64,000 nt of DNA from Paractinoplanes durhamensis. Its GTDB lineage: Bacteria; Actinomycetota; Actinomycetes; Mycobacteriales; Micromonosporaceae. The stretch is from assembly GCF_016862175.1 (NCBI RefSeq), contig NZ_BOML01000027.1, forward strand, positions 168,778 to 232,777. Direction: 5' to 3'. A program made the translations under genes and the position numbers. Shown in pieces: positions 49,855 to 60,465 of the stretch (the stretch's first letter is position 1; every line of letters starts with the position of its first letter). A model generated the notes under the pieces. It did not search any database and was not told where the DNA came from. It saw nothing but the letters and a program-made list of their open reading frames with translations.

Positions 49855-50481
49855 TCACAGTGAGTCGGCGATCTCGGCGGTGGTCGCGACCACGCCGCAC
49901 CGGTCGGCCACGTGCCGGAGCGCGTCGCGGTGGTGGGCCGGGCTGAAGTCGGCGACCGCGTCGGCCACCACGAACGGCTGGATGTCGCGCATGAACGCGT
50001 CGAGCGCGGTGGCGAGCACGCCGATGTGCGCGTAGACGCCGGTGATGATCAGCTGGTCCCGGCCTTTCAACAGCGAGGCGAGCGAGGTGCCGACGAACGC
50101 GCTGTAGCGGCGCTTGGTGATCCGGATGTCGCCGTCGCCCGGGGTGAGCGCGTCGTGGATGGCGAGGGCGTGCTCGTCCGGCGGCGGGCCGTCGCCCCAG
50201 AAGTCCTGCAGCAGGCCGCGCTCGGTCCGGGACTGGCCGCCGGGCTGGGCCGAGAAGATCACCGGCATGCCGGCGTTGTGGGCGTGCTTGCGCAGGCCGG
50301 CGATGTTGTCCACGACGCGGGCCATCAGCGCCTGGTCGGCGGTGCCGAACGGGGCGAGGAAGTAGTTCTGCATGTCGTGCACGAGCAGGGCGGCGCGGCT
50401 CGGGTCGGGGCGCCAGCGGACCTTGGCCTTGTCGATGCCGAAGCCGGTGGGGATCGGGTACGGCGTGATGCGTGGCAGCAC
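49855..50481 (-). CDS. Isochorismatase without aryl carrier domain
   Basis: 208 residues from GTG 50481 (AAAGG upstream). Cysteine-hydrolase fold with LLVHDMQNYFLAPF (Asp base) and the isochorismatase-specific GVYAHIGV in which Gly replaces the catalytic Cys. It hydrolyses isochorismate to 2,3-dihydro-2,3-dihydroxybenzoate plus pyruvate. EntB/DhbB normally carry a C-terminal aryl carrier of about 75 residues; here it is missing, so the aryl carrier must be elsewhere, probably in the off-window part of the NRPS. Confidence 0.9.
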   Translation of the reverse strand: MLPRITPYPIPTGFGIDKAKVRWRPDPSRAALLVHDMQNYFLAPFGTADQALMARVVDNIAGLRKHAHNAGMPVIFSAQPGGQSRTERGLLQDFWGDGPPPDEHALAIHDALTPGDGDIRITKRRYSAFVGTSLASLLKGRDQLIITGVYAHIGVLATALDAFMRDIQPFVVADAVADFSPAHHRDALRHVADRCGVVATTAEIADSL

Positions 50482-50485
50482 GGGA

Positions 50486-52064
<1,579 letters not shown>

Positions 52065-52075
<11 letters not shown>

Positions 52076-53240
52076 CGGAGTTCTCCAGGCCCAGGGCGGT
52101 GAGCAGGGTGCCGAGCTTGGCGGTGGTCTCGGCCAGCTCGGCCTCGGGCGAGGAGTCGGCGACGACGCCGGCCCCGGCGAACAGATCGAGCCCGTCCGCG
52201 TCGGCGGTCGCGCAGCGGATGGTGACCGCCCATTCGCCGTCGCCGTTCGCGTCCACCCAGCCGACCATGCCGGTGTAGAAACCGCGCTCAAAGGGTTCCA
52301 GAGCCGTGATCGCGGCGCGGGCCGCGTCGGTCGGAGTGCCGCAGACCGCGGGCGTCGGGTGCAGCGCGGTGGCCAGCTCCAGCGCGGAGACGCCCTCGTC
52401 GGCGATCTCGCCGGTGATCAGCGTGGACAGATGCCACATGGTGGCGGTGCCGACGACCGACGGCTCCGCCGGCACCACGAGGTCCTTGCAGTACTGCCGG
52501 AGCACGTCGGCGACCTGGTCGCTGACCACCGCGTGCTCGTGCCGGTCCTTCTCCGAGGCGAGCAGCGCGGTGGCGCGGCGGCTGTCCTCGACCGGGTCGG
52601 CGCTGCGCGGGGCCGAACCGGCGAGCGGGTTGGCGGTGACCACCCGGCCGTGCCGGGCGACCAGCAGCTCGGGGCTGGCGCCGAACAGGGTGCGACCGTT
52701 GCCGAGGTCGACGGCGAACGTGTAGCCGCCCGGGTCGCGGCCGGCCAGGGCACGCACGGCCGGGGCCGGGTCGAAGCCGGGGGCCTCGGCGCGCAGCGAC
52801 CGGGCCAGCACGACCTTGGTGTAGTGGCCGTCCTGGATCTGGCCGACCGCGCGGGCGACCGCGTCGCGGTAACCCTCCGGGGTCGGGATCGGGCGGATCG
52901 CGCGGATGCCGACCGGGATCGTCCGGTGCGGGTCGGCGACCGGCGGGCCGCCGCGGCGCAGTCGCATCGGCACGACCAGGCGGGCGTCCGCGCCGGGGGC
53001 GAACGGGACCGCGCCGACGACGGTGCGGACCTCGTGGCCGGCCGCCTCGGCGACGGCGAGGACGGCGTCGACCCGGCGGGCCAGGTCGGCCTGGCCGTCG
53101 GGGCGGCCGGACGGGGGAACGGCGAAGTACGTGCCGTCGGCGAGAAGCGTGCCGCGTGGTGACGCGAACAGCGACGACTCGCCCGGCCGGTAACCGGCGA
53201 TCAGCTCGGCACCGGTGCTGGTGGCGGAGACGGTGGTCAC
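52065..53240 (-). CDS. dhbC: Isochorismate synthase (EntC/DhbC)
   Basis: 391 residues from GTG 53240 (GGGAGA upstream). Chorismate-utilising fold: [38 protein letters not shown], '[19 protein letters not shown]' and [16 protein letters not shown], with Glu/Asp Mg ligands in these blocks. It converts chorismate to isochorismate, the committed step to 2,3-dihydroxybenzoate. Second gene of the iron-boxed operon. Confidence 0.93.
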
Positions 53241-53257
53241 GGGTGGTTCTCCCTTGC

Positions 53258-54007
53258 TCAGGCGCGGAGCGTGGCGCCGCCGTCGACGTACAGGTCGTGC
53301 ATGGTGATGTGCCGGGCCCGCGACGATGCGAGGAAGAGGACGGCGTCGGCGATGTCCTCGGGCTCGGCGATGCGGCCCAGTGGGATGCCGGTGCGGAACG
53401 CGGCCGGGCTGCCGGCGATGACCGCCGACGGGCCGTCCTCGGTCCACAACTGCCGCTGCATCGGGGTGTCGGTGGAGCCGGGGGCGACCACGTTGCAGCG
53501 GACGCCGTAGGGCGCCAGCTCGAGGCCGAGGCTCTTGGTGAACATGGTCGCGGCGGCCTTGCTCGCCGCGTACGCGGCCATGCCGGCCCGCGGGACCCCG
53601 GCCGCGTTGGACGAGACCGTGATGATCGCGCCGCGGCCGCGGCCGGTCATCCGCCGGGCGACGGCCCGGCTGGCGTTGAAGACGCCGCCCGCGTTGACCG
53701 CGAACGTGTCCAGCCAGTCCTGGTCGGAGAAGCCGGTCACCTCGCCGGTCCGGAGGATGCCGGCCACATTGGCGAGAACCTCGATCGGCCCGCGGCGCTC
53801 GACGAACTCGACCACCTCCTCGATCCGCTTCGGGTCGGTCACGTCGGCCACATATCCGGTGATGCCGTCGTGCTCGGCGGCGAGCCGCTCGACGCCCTTG
53901 GCATCCCGGTCGAGGGCGGCCACGCGGTAGCCCTCGGCGGCGAAGCCGACCGCCACGGCGCGGCCGATCCCTTGACCGGCCCCGGTGACGAGCGCGATCC
54001 CGCTCAA
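53258..54007 (-). CDS. dhbA: 2,3-Dihydro-2,3-dihydroxybenzoate dehydrogenase (EntA/DhbA)
   Basis: 249-residue short-chain dehydrogenase. NAD-binding [12 protein letters not shown] (8-19), catalytic Ser132/133, Y146 and K150 (AAYAASKAA), and the EntA-type [15 protein letters not shown] segment. It oxidises 2,3-dihydro-DHB to 2,3-dihydroxybenzoate. First gene of the DHB operon. Its promoter must lie in the 32 bp before the start or within the antiporter 3' end, where an iron box is found. Confidence 0.93.
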   Translation of the reverse strand: MSGIALVTGAGQGIGRAVAVGFAAEGYRVAALDRDAKGVERLAAEHDGITGYVADVTDPKRIEEVVEFVERRGPIEVLANVAGILRTGEVTGFSDQDWLDTFAVNAGGVFNASRAVARRMTGRGRGAIITVSSNAAGVPRAGMAAYAASKAAATMFTKSLGLELAPYGVRCNVVAPGSTDTPMQRQLWTEDGPSAVIAGSPAAFRTGIPLGRIAEPEDIADAVLFLASSRARHITMHDLYVDGGATLRA

Positions 54008-54024
54008 TGTTCCTCCCAGTTTTG

Positions 54025-54043
54025 TAAGGGCAGCCTAACCTAA
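54025..54043 (-). promoter_or_regulatory. IdeR/DmdR-type iron box
   Basis: Minus-strand TTAGGTTAGGCTGCCCTTA agrees with the IdeR/DmdR1/DtxR-type consensus (TTAGGTTAGGCTAACCTAA) at 16 of 19 positions. It ends 18 bp before the dhbA start and overlaps the antiporter stop codon. Iron-dependent repression of the DHB operon is expected. Confidence 0.85.
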
Positions 54044-55341
54044 TGAGGGCCGGCGGCGAGCACCAACTCGCGCTCGGATTCGGCCGGGGTCTGCTCCATC
54101 CGGGACATCGCCCAGCGCAGGATCGGCGGGCCCATCACCGACGTCACCACCGCGATCAGGACGACCACGGTGTAGGTCGCGATGGACAGCACGCCCAGGC
54201 GCAGACCCGTCGTGGCGACCACCACCTCGACCACGCCGCGGGCGTTCATGCCGGCGCCGAGGGCGATGCCCTCCCAATGCGACAGGCGGCTCCAGCGGGC
54301 GCCCAGGTAGGCACCGGCGAACTTGCCGACCACGGCCACCAGGAGCAGGGCGATCGCGGCGAGGAGGACCTTCGGGCCGGCCAGCGCGGTCAGGTCCATC
54401 CGCAGGCCGGCGGTGGCCATGAACAGCGGGGCGAGCACGCTGAGCACGACCGTACGCAACGGGGTCAGGTCTTTCCACAGCTTGTTCTCGTCGTCGCGGG
54501 CCTGTCCGATCAGGATCCCCGCGATGAACGCGCCGAACATCGCCTCCATCTTCAGCGACTGGGTCACCGCCGCGCCGAGGACGATCACGATGACCGCGAT
54601 CGTCACCCGGGGGCCGCCGCTCGCCCGCTGCATCACCCAGCGCACCGCCGGGCGGCCGGCGAAGAACGCGACGGCGATGAAGGCCACCAGATAAAGCAGG
54701 GACAAAGACACCGATCCGGCGCGTACGCCGGTGGTGGCGGCCGCCGAGACCACGGAGAGGAGGAACCAGCCGACGGCGTCGTCGACCGTGCCCGCCGCCA
54801 GGGTCAGCTGGCCGACGTCGCGGTGCAGCAGGTTCATGTCGGCGAGGATCTTGGCGATCACCGGGATCGCCGTGACACACATGGCGACGCCGAGGAACAG
54901 GGCGAAGACGCCGCGGTCGGTGCCCTCGGTGAGCAGCGCGGCGGGCACCAGGAAACCGGCGCCGATGCCGAGCGCGAGCGGCAGCAGCAGACCGGAAAGG
55001 CTCACTTTGACGCCGGCCGAGCCGCGGCGGCGCAGCATCTTTCCGTCGAGCTGGATGCCGGTCACGCCGACCAGGAGCAGCACGCCGAGCTGGCCGACCG
55101 CATCGAGCAGGTGCAATTGATCGGCGTCGGCCGGCAGCACCCAGTCGAGCAGGCCGGGGGCGACCGTGCCGAGCAGCGACGGGCCGAGCACTACGCCGGT
55201 CAGCAGCTCGCCGACCAGGGCGGGGAGGCCGATCTTCACGGCCAGGCGGCCGAGGGTCAGCGCTACCAGCAGCAGGAGCGAGACCTGGAGGAGGAACACC
55301 AGCAGGACGTGCGGGTCCAGGCTCGGCAGTGGGCTACTCAT
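54040..55341 (-). CDS. Cation:proton antiporter (CPA2/Na+-H+ exchanger family)
   Basis: 433 residues, about 12 membrane helices of the Na_H_Exchanger domain. The unwound-helix motifs 'AAGTVDDAVGWFLLSVVSAA' (near 185-204) with its Asp pair and 'ALGAGMNARGVVEVVVATTG' are typical of KefB/GerN-like antiporters. Its start overlaps the siderophore-interacting protein gene by 8 bp, so it belongs to the siderophore transcription unit. Coupling of proton or cation flux to siderophore traffic is possible but unproven. Confidence 0.85.
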   Translation of the reverse strand: MSSPLPSLDPHVLLVFLLQVSLLLLVALTLGRLAVKIGLPALVGELLTGVVLGPSLLGTVAPGLLDWVLPADADQLHLLDAVGQLGVLLLVGVTGIQLDGKMLRRRGSAGVKVSLSGLLLPLALGIGAGFLVPAALLTEGTDRGVFALFLGVAMCVTAIPVIAKILADMNLLHRDVGQLTLAAGTVDDAVGWFLLSVVSAAATTGVRAGSVSLSLLYLVAFIAVAFFAGRPAVRWVMQRASGGPRVTIAVIVIVLGAAVTQSLKMEAMFGAFIAGILIGQARDDENKLWKDLTPLRTVVLSVLAPLFMATAGLRMDLTALAGPKVLLAAIALLLVAVVGKFAGAYLGARWSRLSHWEGIALGAGMNARGVVEVVVATTGLRLGVLSIATYTVVVLIAVVTSVMGPPILRWAMSRMEQTPAESERELVLAAGPH

Positions 55342-56122
55342 CGTCGTCGTGGTGGTCGAGGTTGACCACGCCGCGCTTCCAGTAGCCGTCGATCTCCATC
55401 CAGTCGCGGTTCAAGCCCTGTCCGCGCAGATGGCGGCGGATAGGCTTGAGACCGGTGGCTTCACCGGCGACCCACACGTACCCGTCGCCGTCCGGAATTT
55501 CGGTTTTCAGGATGGCTTTTTCCAGCGACTCGCCGCGGTCCCGAAACAGCCAGACGACCTCTCTGGCCAGCGGTTGGCGCTCGTCTTCGTTGGCAACCTC
55601 GACGAAGGCGTTGATGTGCGCCTCGGCCGGCAGCTGCTCCAGCCATGCGGCCAGCGCGGGGAGGGCGGTCTCGTCGGCGCCGAGCAGGTACCAGTCGAAG
55701 GTCAGCGGGACCATCGTGGAGCCGCGCGGGCCGAGGATGCCGAGCTTCTGCCCCTCCGTCGCCTGCGCGGCCCAGGACGCGCCCGGACCGTGGCCGTGCA
55801 GGGCGAAGTCAACGTCGAGCTCTTGCTCTTCCTTGCGGACAAATCGGACGGTGTAGTCCCGGAAGATCGGCAACGGCGCGCCCGGCGGCGGGGGTTCGAG
55901 GCCCTCCTCCCCCAGCGTCGGCATGACCGGCAGCTCGGCGCCCGCCTCCGGGAAGAACACCTTCACGTGGTCGTCCGGCGCGCCGTAGCTGAACCCGTCG
56001 AGCTGCGCACCGCCGAAGGTCACTCGAACCATCCCGGGGGTGAGCTGCTCAACACGGCGCACCTCGAGCAGTCGAGGGGTGAGGTCGTGCCAGACGAGCT
56101 CGACTTCGCGAGCGGTGATCAT
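55334..56122 (-). CDS. Siderophore-interacting protein (ferric-siderophore reductase, ViuB type)
   Basis: 262 residues of the SIP family. The FAD-binding barrel includes TPGMVRVTFGGAQLDGF and APDDHVKVFFP (about residues 28-58). The NAD(P)H-binding C-terminal part includes WYLLGADETALPALAAWLEQLP and YVWVAGEATGLKPIRRHLR. It reduces Fe(III)-siderophore in the cytosol to free iron. It overlaps both neighbours (ATGA with the hydrolase gene, 8 bp with the antiporter gene). Confidence 0.92.
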   Translation of the reverse strand: MITAREVELVWHDLTPRLLEVRRVEQLTPGMVRVTFGGAQLDGFSYGAPDDHVKVFFPEAGAELPVMPTLGEEGLEPPPPGAPLPIFRDYTVRFVRKEEQELDVDFALHGHGPGASWAAQATEGQKLGILGPRGSTMVPLTFDWYLLGADETALPALAAWLEQLPAEAHINAFVEVANEDERQPLAREVVWLFRDRGESLEKAILKTEIPDGDGYVWVAGEATGLKPIRRHLRGQGLNRDWMEIDGYWKRGVVNLDHHDDDE

Positions 56123-56928
56123 GATTTCTCCTCGGTCAGGAACTCGATCAGCGCGGCATTGACCAGCTCCGGCTGTTCCAGGTAGCCGTAGTGGCCGGCG
56201 TCGGGGATCTCGGTGTAGCGGGCGCCCGGAATGGCGGCGGCCACCTCGCGGCCGCCGCGCGCCGAGGCGATCAGGTCATCGGCGAAGCCGACCACAAAAC
56301 AGGGCAGAGCGATTTCGGTGTACGCCGGGAAGCGGTTCACACCCGCATCGGCCTCCAACCGGCTCGACGCGCCATCCACCTCGCCCGGCAGCGGGATCTG
56401 GAAGATGTCCAGCCAGTCCTGCGCCTTCCGGTCGTCGGAGAGCGTGCGCGGGGACAGGTTGAGGGCGGCCCGCACCGCGGCCCGGTACTCCTCCGGCAGC
56501 TTCGTGCCCGCCTCCTCCAGCGCCCGCTCCGCCCGGGACATCGCGTCCAGGAAGGCACTCGGTCGCCCGAAGGTGGCCATCAGGACCGCCCGATCGACCA
56601 GGTCGGGGCGGCGCAGGCACAGCTCGGCGGCGACCCGCGCACCCATCGACGAGCCGGCGATCCGGCACGGGCCGAGGCCGAGCTGCTCGATCAGGCCGGC
56701 CGCGTCGGCGATCAGGTCGGACATGGTGACCACCGGCGGGGTGTCCGACGGCGCGATCCCCCGGGTGTCGAAGGTGACCACCCGGAAGCCCGCCGCCACC
56801 AGGGCCGGGACCTGGTAGAGGTGCCAGGTGCGGCCGCGGGCGCCGGTGCCCGCCAGAAGGAGTACGCCCGGGCCGCTCCCCCGGTCCTCGTAGTGGAGCC
56901 GGACACCGCCGACGTCGATCACGGGCAT
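56119..56928 (-). CDS. Alpha/beta hydrolase of the siderophore locus
   Basis: 269-residue alpha/beta hydrolase: oxyanion region LLLAGTGARGRTWHLY, nucleophile elbow GSSMG with S94, base His in IPDAGHYGYLEQPE near 243. It could hydrolyse ester-linked ferric siderophore after uptake, or release product from the NRPS, whose last visible module has no thioesterase. It overlaps the ABC gene by 10 bp and the SIP gene by 4 bp. Confidence 0.8.
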   Translation of the reverse strand: MPVIDVGGVRLHYEDRGSGPGVLLLAGTGARGRTWHLYQVPALVAAGFRVVTFDTRGIAPSDTPPVVTMSDLIADAAGLIEQLGLGPCRIAGSSMGARVAAELCLRRPDLVDRAVLMATFGRPSAFLDAMSRAERALEEAGTKLPEEYRAAVRAALNLSPRTLSDDRKAQDWLDIFQIPLPGEVDGASSRLEADAGVNRFPAYTEIALPCFVVGFADDLIASARGGREVAAAIPGARYTEIPDAGHYGYLEQPELVNAALIEFLTEEKS

Positions 56929-58832
56929 GACGGCTCCTCCGTTTCGATGCGGCCGGCGCTTTCGATACGGCCGGCGCTTTCGATGCGGCCCGCATGCAGC
57001 CGGACCACCCGGGGCAGGCGGTCGATGGTGGCCGGGCGGTGGGCGATGACCAGGACGGTCCGGCCGTCGCGCAGGCGGGCCAGGGCCTCCTCGATGCGCT
57101 GGGCCGTCGCCGGGTCGAGGTCGGCGGTGGCCTCGTCGAGGATCAGCACCTCGGGGTCGGTCATCGCAGCCCGGACCAGGCCGACGAGCTGGCGTTCGCC
57201 GGCCGAGAAGCGTTCACCGCGGCGGCCGAGATCGGTGTCGAAGCCGTCCGGCAGCGAGTCGATCCAGGCGGTCAGGCCGAGCGCCGCGGCGGCGGCCGCG
57301 AAGTCGTCGCGGGTCTTCTTCCCCGGGGTCAGCGCGAGGTTGTCGGCCAGGCTGCCGGCGATCATGTGGACCTGCTGCGGGATCAGCACCAGGCGGCGGC
57401 GAAGGTCGGCCGCGTCCAGGGCGGACAGATCAGCGCCACCGAGCCGGACCGTGCCGGAGTCGGGCAGGTAGAGACCACAGAGCAGCTTGGCGAGGGTGGT
57501 CTTGCCGGACCCGGTCTCACCGATCAGGCCGGCGTGCTCGCCCGGGCCGAAGTGCACGCTGATCCCGTGGAGGACCAGCTCACCGGCCTTGTAGCTGTAG
57601 GTGACGGCCTCAGCCGTCAGCCCGGCGCCACTCGCCGCCGCAGCCCCCGCCGCTGCGCCGCCCGCCGCCCCCGCCGCCGCGCCGCCCGCCGCCACACCGC
57701 CCGCTGCCGCAGCCCCCGCCGCCGTGCCGCCGGCCACCGCGCCGCCCGCCACCGCGCCGCCCGCTGCCGCGCCGCCCGCTGCCGCGCCGTGCCCTGGGAC
57801 TCCCCCGCCCGATTTATCGGATATTTCGCGTTGTTTCGAGTGATCGCCCGTCGCCGCCAGCAAGTCGAGCAGGCGGGCCAGGCCGACCCGAGTCTCCAGC
57901 AAGTCGCCCACGACCAGAGTCAGATCGTCGACCGAGCTGAACAGGTCGCGGCTGGCCAGCATGAAGGTGACCACCACGCCGACCGTGATGGTGCCGTTGC
58001 CGGCCAGCACCCCGCCGGCGATCAGCAGGGCCGCACTGGCCAGGCCCTGCACGATCCAGGTGCCGTCGATCCAGGTCGCGGCGCCCTGGGCGGTGCGGGC
58101 CCTGCGGTAGTAGTCGCCGGCGTCGCCGCGCAGCCGGGACAGCCAGGTGCCGGTCGCACCGTCGATCTGCAGCTGCTCCCGGGCGAGCAGGCTCTCCGAG
58201 AAGGTCGCGGTCAGCGTGGAGCGGGCCGCGGCCTCGGCCGGGTAGGCGCGTTCGGCGGTGCGCCGGACGATCCGGGTGAGCAGCCACATCGGCGGGGCGA
58301 AGACCACCAGCAGCAGGGTGAGCAGCTGCCACGACGAGGTGAGCAGCACGACCGTGGCGAAGACCACGTAGCCGGCCAGCGAGATCAGGTCGGGCAGCTG
58401 GCCGCGGACGAAGGCGGCCAGGTCGGCGATCTCCACGGTGGCCCGCTGCAGCAGGTCGCCGCCGCGGTGGGCTTCGAGGAACCGCAGCGGGGTGCCGCCG
58501 AGGCGTTCGACGACCAGGTCGCGCAGATCGTGCACGACCTTCTCGCCGGCCCGCACCAGCAGCAGTTCCGACCAGCGCAGCAGCAGGGTACGGACGATGA
58601 CCAGGCCGAAGACCACGGCGGCGGCGGTCAGCAGCCCGGTGCGGTCGCCGTCGATCAGCTCGTCGACGGCCCGGCCGATCACCACCGGCACCAGGGTCAG
58701 GGCCAGGGTGGCGAGCAGGTTGACGGTCACCGCGGCGCCGATGGCGGCCCGGTGCCGGCGCAGGTAGGGCCAGGCCCGGCGCAGCACGTGCCGCTGATCC
58801 GGTTCCTCGGCAAGAAGGCGCACGTCAGCCAT
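56919..58832 (-). CDS. ABC transporter half (TMD-NBD), siderophore-linked, catalytic partner
   Basis: 637 residues from ATG 58832. Exporter-fold TMD with six helices (residues 25-310), then a 60-residue Gly/Ala-only-like linker (342-404), then NBD: Walker A GETGSGKTTL (438-447), signature FSAGERQLVG (non-canonical), Walker B VLILDEATADLD with intact catalytic Glu, and H-loop IAHRPAT. It pairs with the preceding gene's product. Like mycobacterial IrtAB the pair may import ferric siderophore, or it may export the product. The C-terminus carries three GRIESA-type repeats. 8-bp overlap with its partner gene. Confidence 0.85.
   Translation of the reverse strand: MADVRLLAEEPDQRHVLRRAWPYLRRHRAAIGAAVTVNLLATLALTLVPVVIGRAVDELIDGDRTGLLTAAAVVFGLVIVRTLLLRWSELLLVRAGEKVVHDLRDLVVERLGGTPLRFLEAHRGGDLLQRATVEIADLAAFVRGQLPDLISLAGYVVFATVVLLTSSWQLLTLLLVVFAPPMWLLTRIVRRTAERAYPAEAAARSTLTATFSESLLAREQLQIDGATGTWLSRLRGDAGDYYRRARTAQGAATWIDGTWIVQGLASAALLIAGGVLAGNGTITVGVVVTFMLASRDLFSSVDDLTLVVGDLLETRVGLARLLDLLAATGDHSKQREISDKSGGGVPGHGAAAGGAAAGGAVAGGAVAGGTAAGAAAAGGVAAGGAAAGAAGGAAAGAAAASGAGLTAEAVTYSYKAGELVLHGISVHFGPGEHAGLIGETGSGKTTLAKLLCGLYLPDSGTVRLGGADLSALDAADLRRRLVLIPQQVHMIAGSLADNLALTPGKKTRDDFAAAAAALGLTAWIDSLPDGFDTDLGRRGERFSAGERQLVGLVRAAMTDPEVLILDEATADLDPATAQRIEEALARLRDGRTVLVIAHRPATIDRLPRVVRLHAGRIESAGRIESAGRIETEEPSCP
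56941..56994. repeat. Three 18-bp tandem repeats in an ABC gene 3' end
   Basis: TTTCGATRCGGCCGGCGC-type units start at 56941, 56959 and 56977 and encode GRIESA, GRIESA, GRIET at the C-terminus of the 56919-58832 product. Confidence 0.9.
57621..57809. repeat. Low-complexity Gly/Ala-coding tract
   Basis: About 190 bp of GCC/GCC-GCC-type imperfect repeats encoding an almost pure Ala/Gly/Val linker (residues 342-404) between the membrane domain and ATPase domain of the ABC half-transporter. The length is far beyond the usual 10-30-residue linker. Confidence 0.9.
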
Positions 58833-60465
58833 GGACCAGCTCCCCGTCGTGCACGCCCAGGTCGACGACCCGGTCGGCGCGCGCGGCGACCGCCGGGCGC
58901 GAGGTGGCAAAAACGATCGTGACGTCGGCGTCCCGGAGGCCGTCCAGAATCCGTTGCTCGGTGGCCGCGTCCACCGCCGACGTGACGTCGTCGAGCAGCA
59001 GGATGCGGCTGCCGCGCAGCAGCCCGCGGGCCAGCGCGAGGCGTTGCGCCTGACCGCCGGAGACGGTGGAGCCACGCTCGCCGAGCTCGGTGCCGAAGCC
59101 GTCCGGCAGCGACTCGATGTGGTCGAGGATCGCCGCCCGGCGGCAGGCGTCGCGCATCTGCTCGTCGGTGACGCCGTCCCGGCCCAGGCGCAGGTTGCCG
59201 GCGATGGTGCCGGACAGCAGCAGCGGCCGCTGCCCGACCAGGGTGATGTCCGCCCGCACCGCGGCCAGGTCGAAGCCGGCCAGGCCGGTGCCGCCCAGCG
59301 TCACCGCGCCGGTGGCCGGGTCGGCGAGCCGGGCGAACAGCCGCAGCAGGGTGGACTTGCCGGTGCCGACCGCGCCGGTCACCGCGACGAACTCGCCGGG
59401 CTCGACCGTGACGTCCGGGATCGGGAGCGGTTCGCGGCCGGGCGGGGTCACGGTGACCCCGCTCGTCCGCAGCGGCCCGCCGGTCAGCGGCACCGGGTGC
59501 GCCGGCGACACCACGGTGGGCGTCGCGTCGAGGACCGTGCCGATCCGGCCGGCCGCCGTCCACGCGTCGCCGAACTGGTTGAACCGCAGCGTCAGCATCA
59601 TCACCTGCCGCCCGAGCAGCGCCATCCAGCTGGCGAACGCGACCAGCCCACCGACCGAGAACCGCCCGTCCAGCACGGCCAGGCCGCCGACCGCAACGCC
59701 GGCCGCGGTCGCCAGCCACGGCACGAACGGCGCGTGTGCCGACCAGCCGGCCGCGACCCGGGCCAGGGCGAGCGTCCGATCGCGTACGGTCCGGGAAACC
59801 TCGTGATGCCGCTCGACCAGCACGGCTTCGCCGCCCAGGCCGCGCACCGCGGTGCTCGCCGACAGCAGGTCCTCGACCGCGTCGGCGCGGGCGCCGTGCG
59901 CGGCCGACAGGGCTTCGTTGGCCCGGTCGTAGCGGCGCGGGTACCAGAGGTTGACCAGGATCAGCAGCGGCAGCGTGGCCAGCCCGATCAGGGCCAGCAG
60001 CGGATCCAGGGTGGCCACCACGACCAGCACCGCGACCAGCCCGATGACGCCGCTGGCCAGTGACGGCACGGTGGACAGCCAGATGGTGATCTGCTCGACG
60101 TCCCGGGTGCCACGCACGACAAGGTCGCCGGCGGTGAACTTGTGGGCGGTGGCAGCGTCCCAGCCGAGCACCCGGCCGGCCAGGCGCAGAAGGAGCGCGT
60201 TGCCGGTGCGAACCCCGGAGAGGGTGGCCCACCAGCGCATCGCCCATTCGGCGCCGGTCAACGCGACCGAGACGGCGAGGGTGGCGACCGCCCAGCCGAT
60301 CAGCGCCCCCCGGTCGCCGCCGGTGATCCCTTGGTCCAGGGCCCGGCCCAGGCACCACGGAAGCGCGATCAGCCCGCCCTGGTAGCCGAGCCCGCCGACC
60401 CAGGAGGCGGTAAGGCCACCCCGGGAATCCCGGACCGCCCACCGCAACAGTTCGGACCGTCTCAT
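58825..60465 (-). CDS. ABC transporter half (TMD-NBD), siderophore-linked, degenerate partner
   Basis: 546 residues from ATG 60465, in an ATGA overlap with the NRPS stop. TMD residues 15-300, NBD from about 335. Walker [10 protein letters not shown] (364-372) and signature VSGGQ (468-472) are good. Walker B reads [12 protein letters not shown] with Asp493 in place of the catalytic Glu, and the H-loop reads FATSRPAV with Ser522 for His. Its own ATP site is therefore degenerate, as in heterodimeric ABC exporters. It complements the 56919-58832 half. Confidence 0.85.
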   Translation of the reverse strand: MRRSELLRWAVRDSRGGLTASWVGGLGYQGGLIALPWCLGRALDQGITGGDRGALIGWAVATLAVSVALTGAEWAMRWWATLSGVRTGNALLLRLAGRVLGWDAATAHKFTAGDLVVRGTRDVEQITIWLSTVPSLASGVIGLVAVLVVVATLDPLLALIGLATLPLLILVNLWYPRRYDRANEALSAAHGARADAVEDLLSASTAVRGLGGEAVLVERHHEVSRTVRDRTLALARVAAGWSAHAPFVPWLATAAGVAVGGLAVLDGRFSVGGLVAFASWMALLGRQVMMLTLRFNQFGDAWTAAGRIGTVLDATPTVVSPAHPVPLTGGPLRTSGVTVTPPGREPLPIPDVTVEPGEFVAVTGAVGTGKSTLLRLFARLADPATGAVTLGGTGLAGFDLAAVRADITLVGQRPLLLSGTIAGNLRLGRDGVTDEQMRDACRRAAILDHIESLPDGFGTELGERGSTVSGGQAQRLALARGLLRGSRILLLDDVTSAVDAATEQRILDGLRDADVTIVFATSRPAVAARADRVVDLGVHDGELVHG

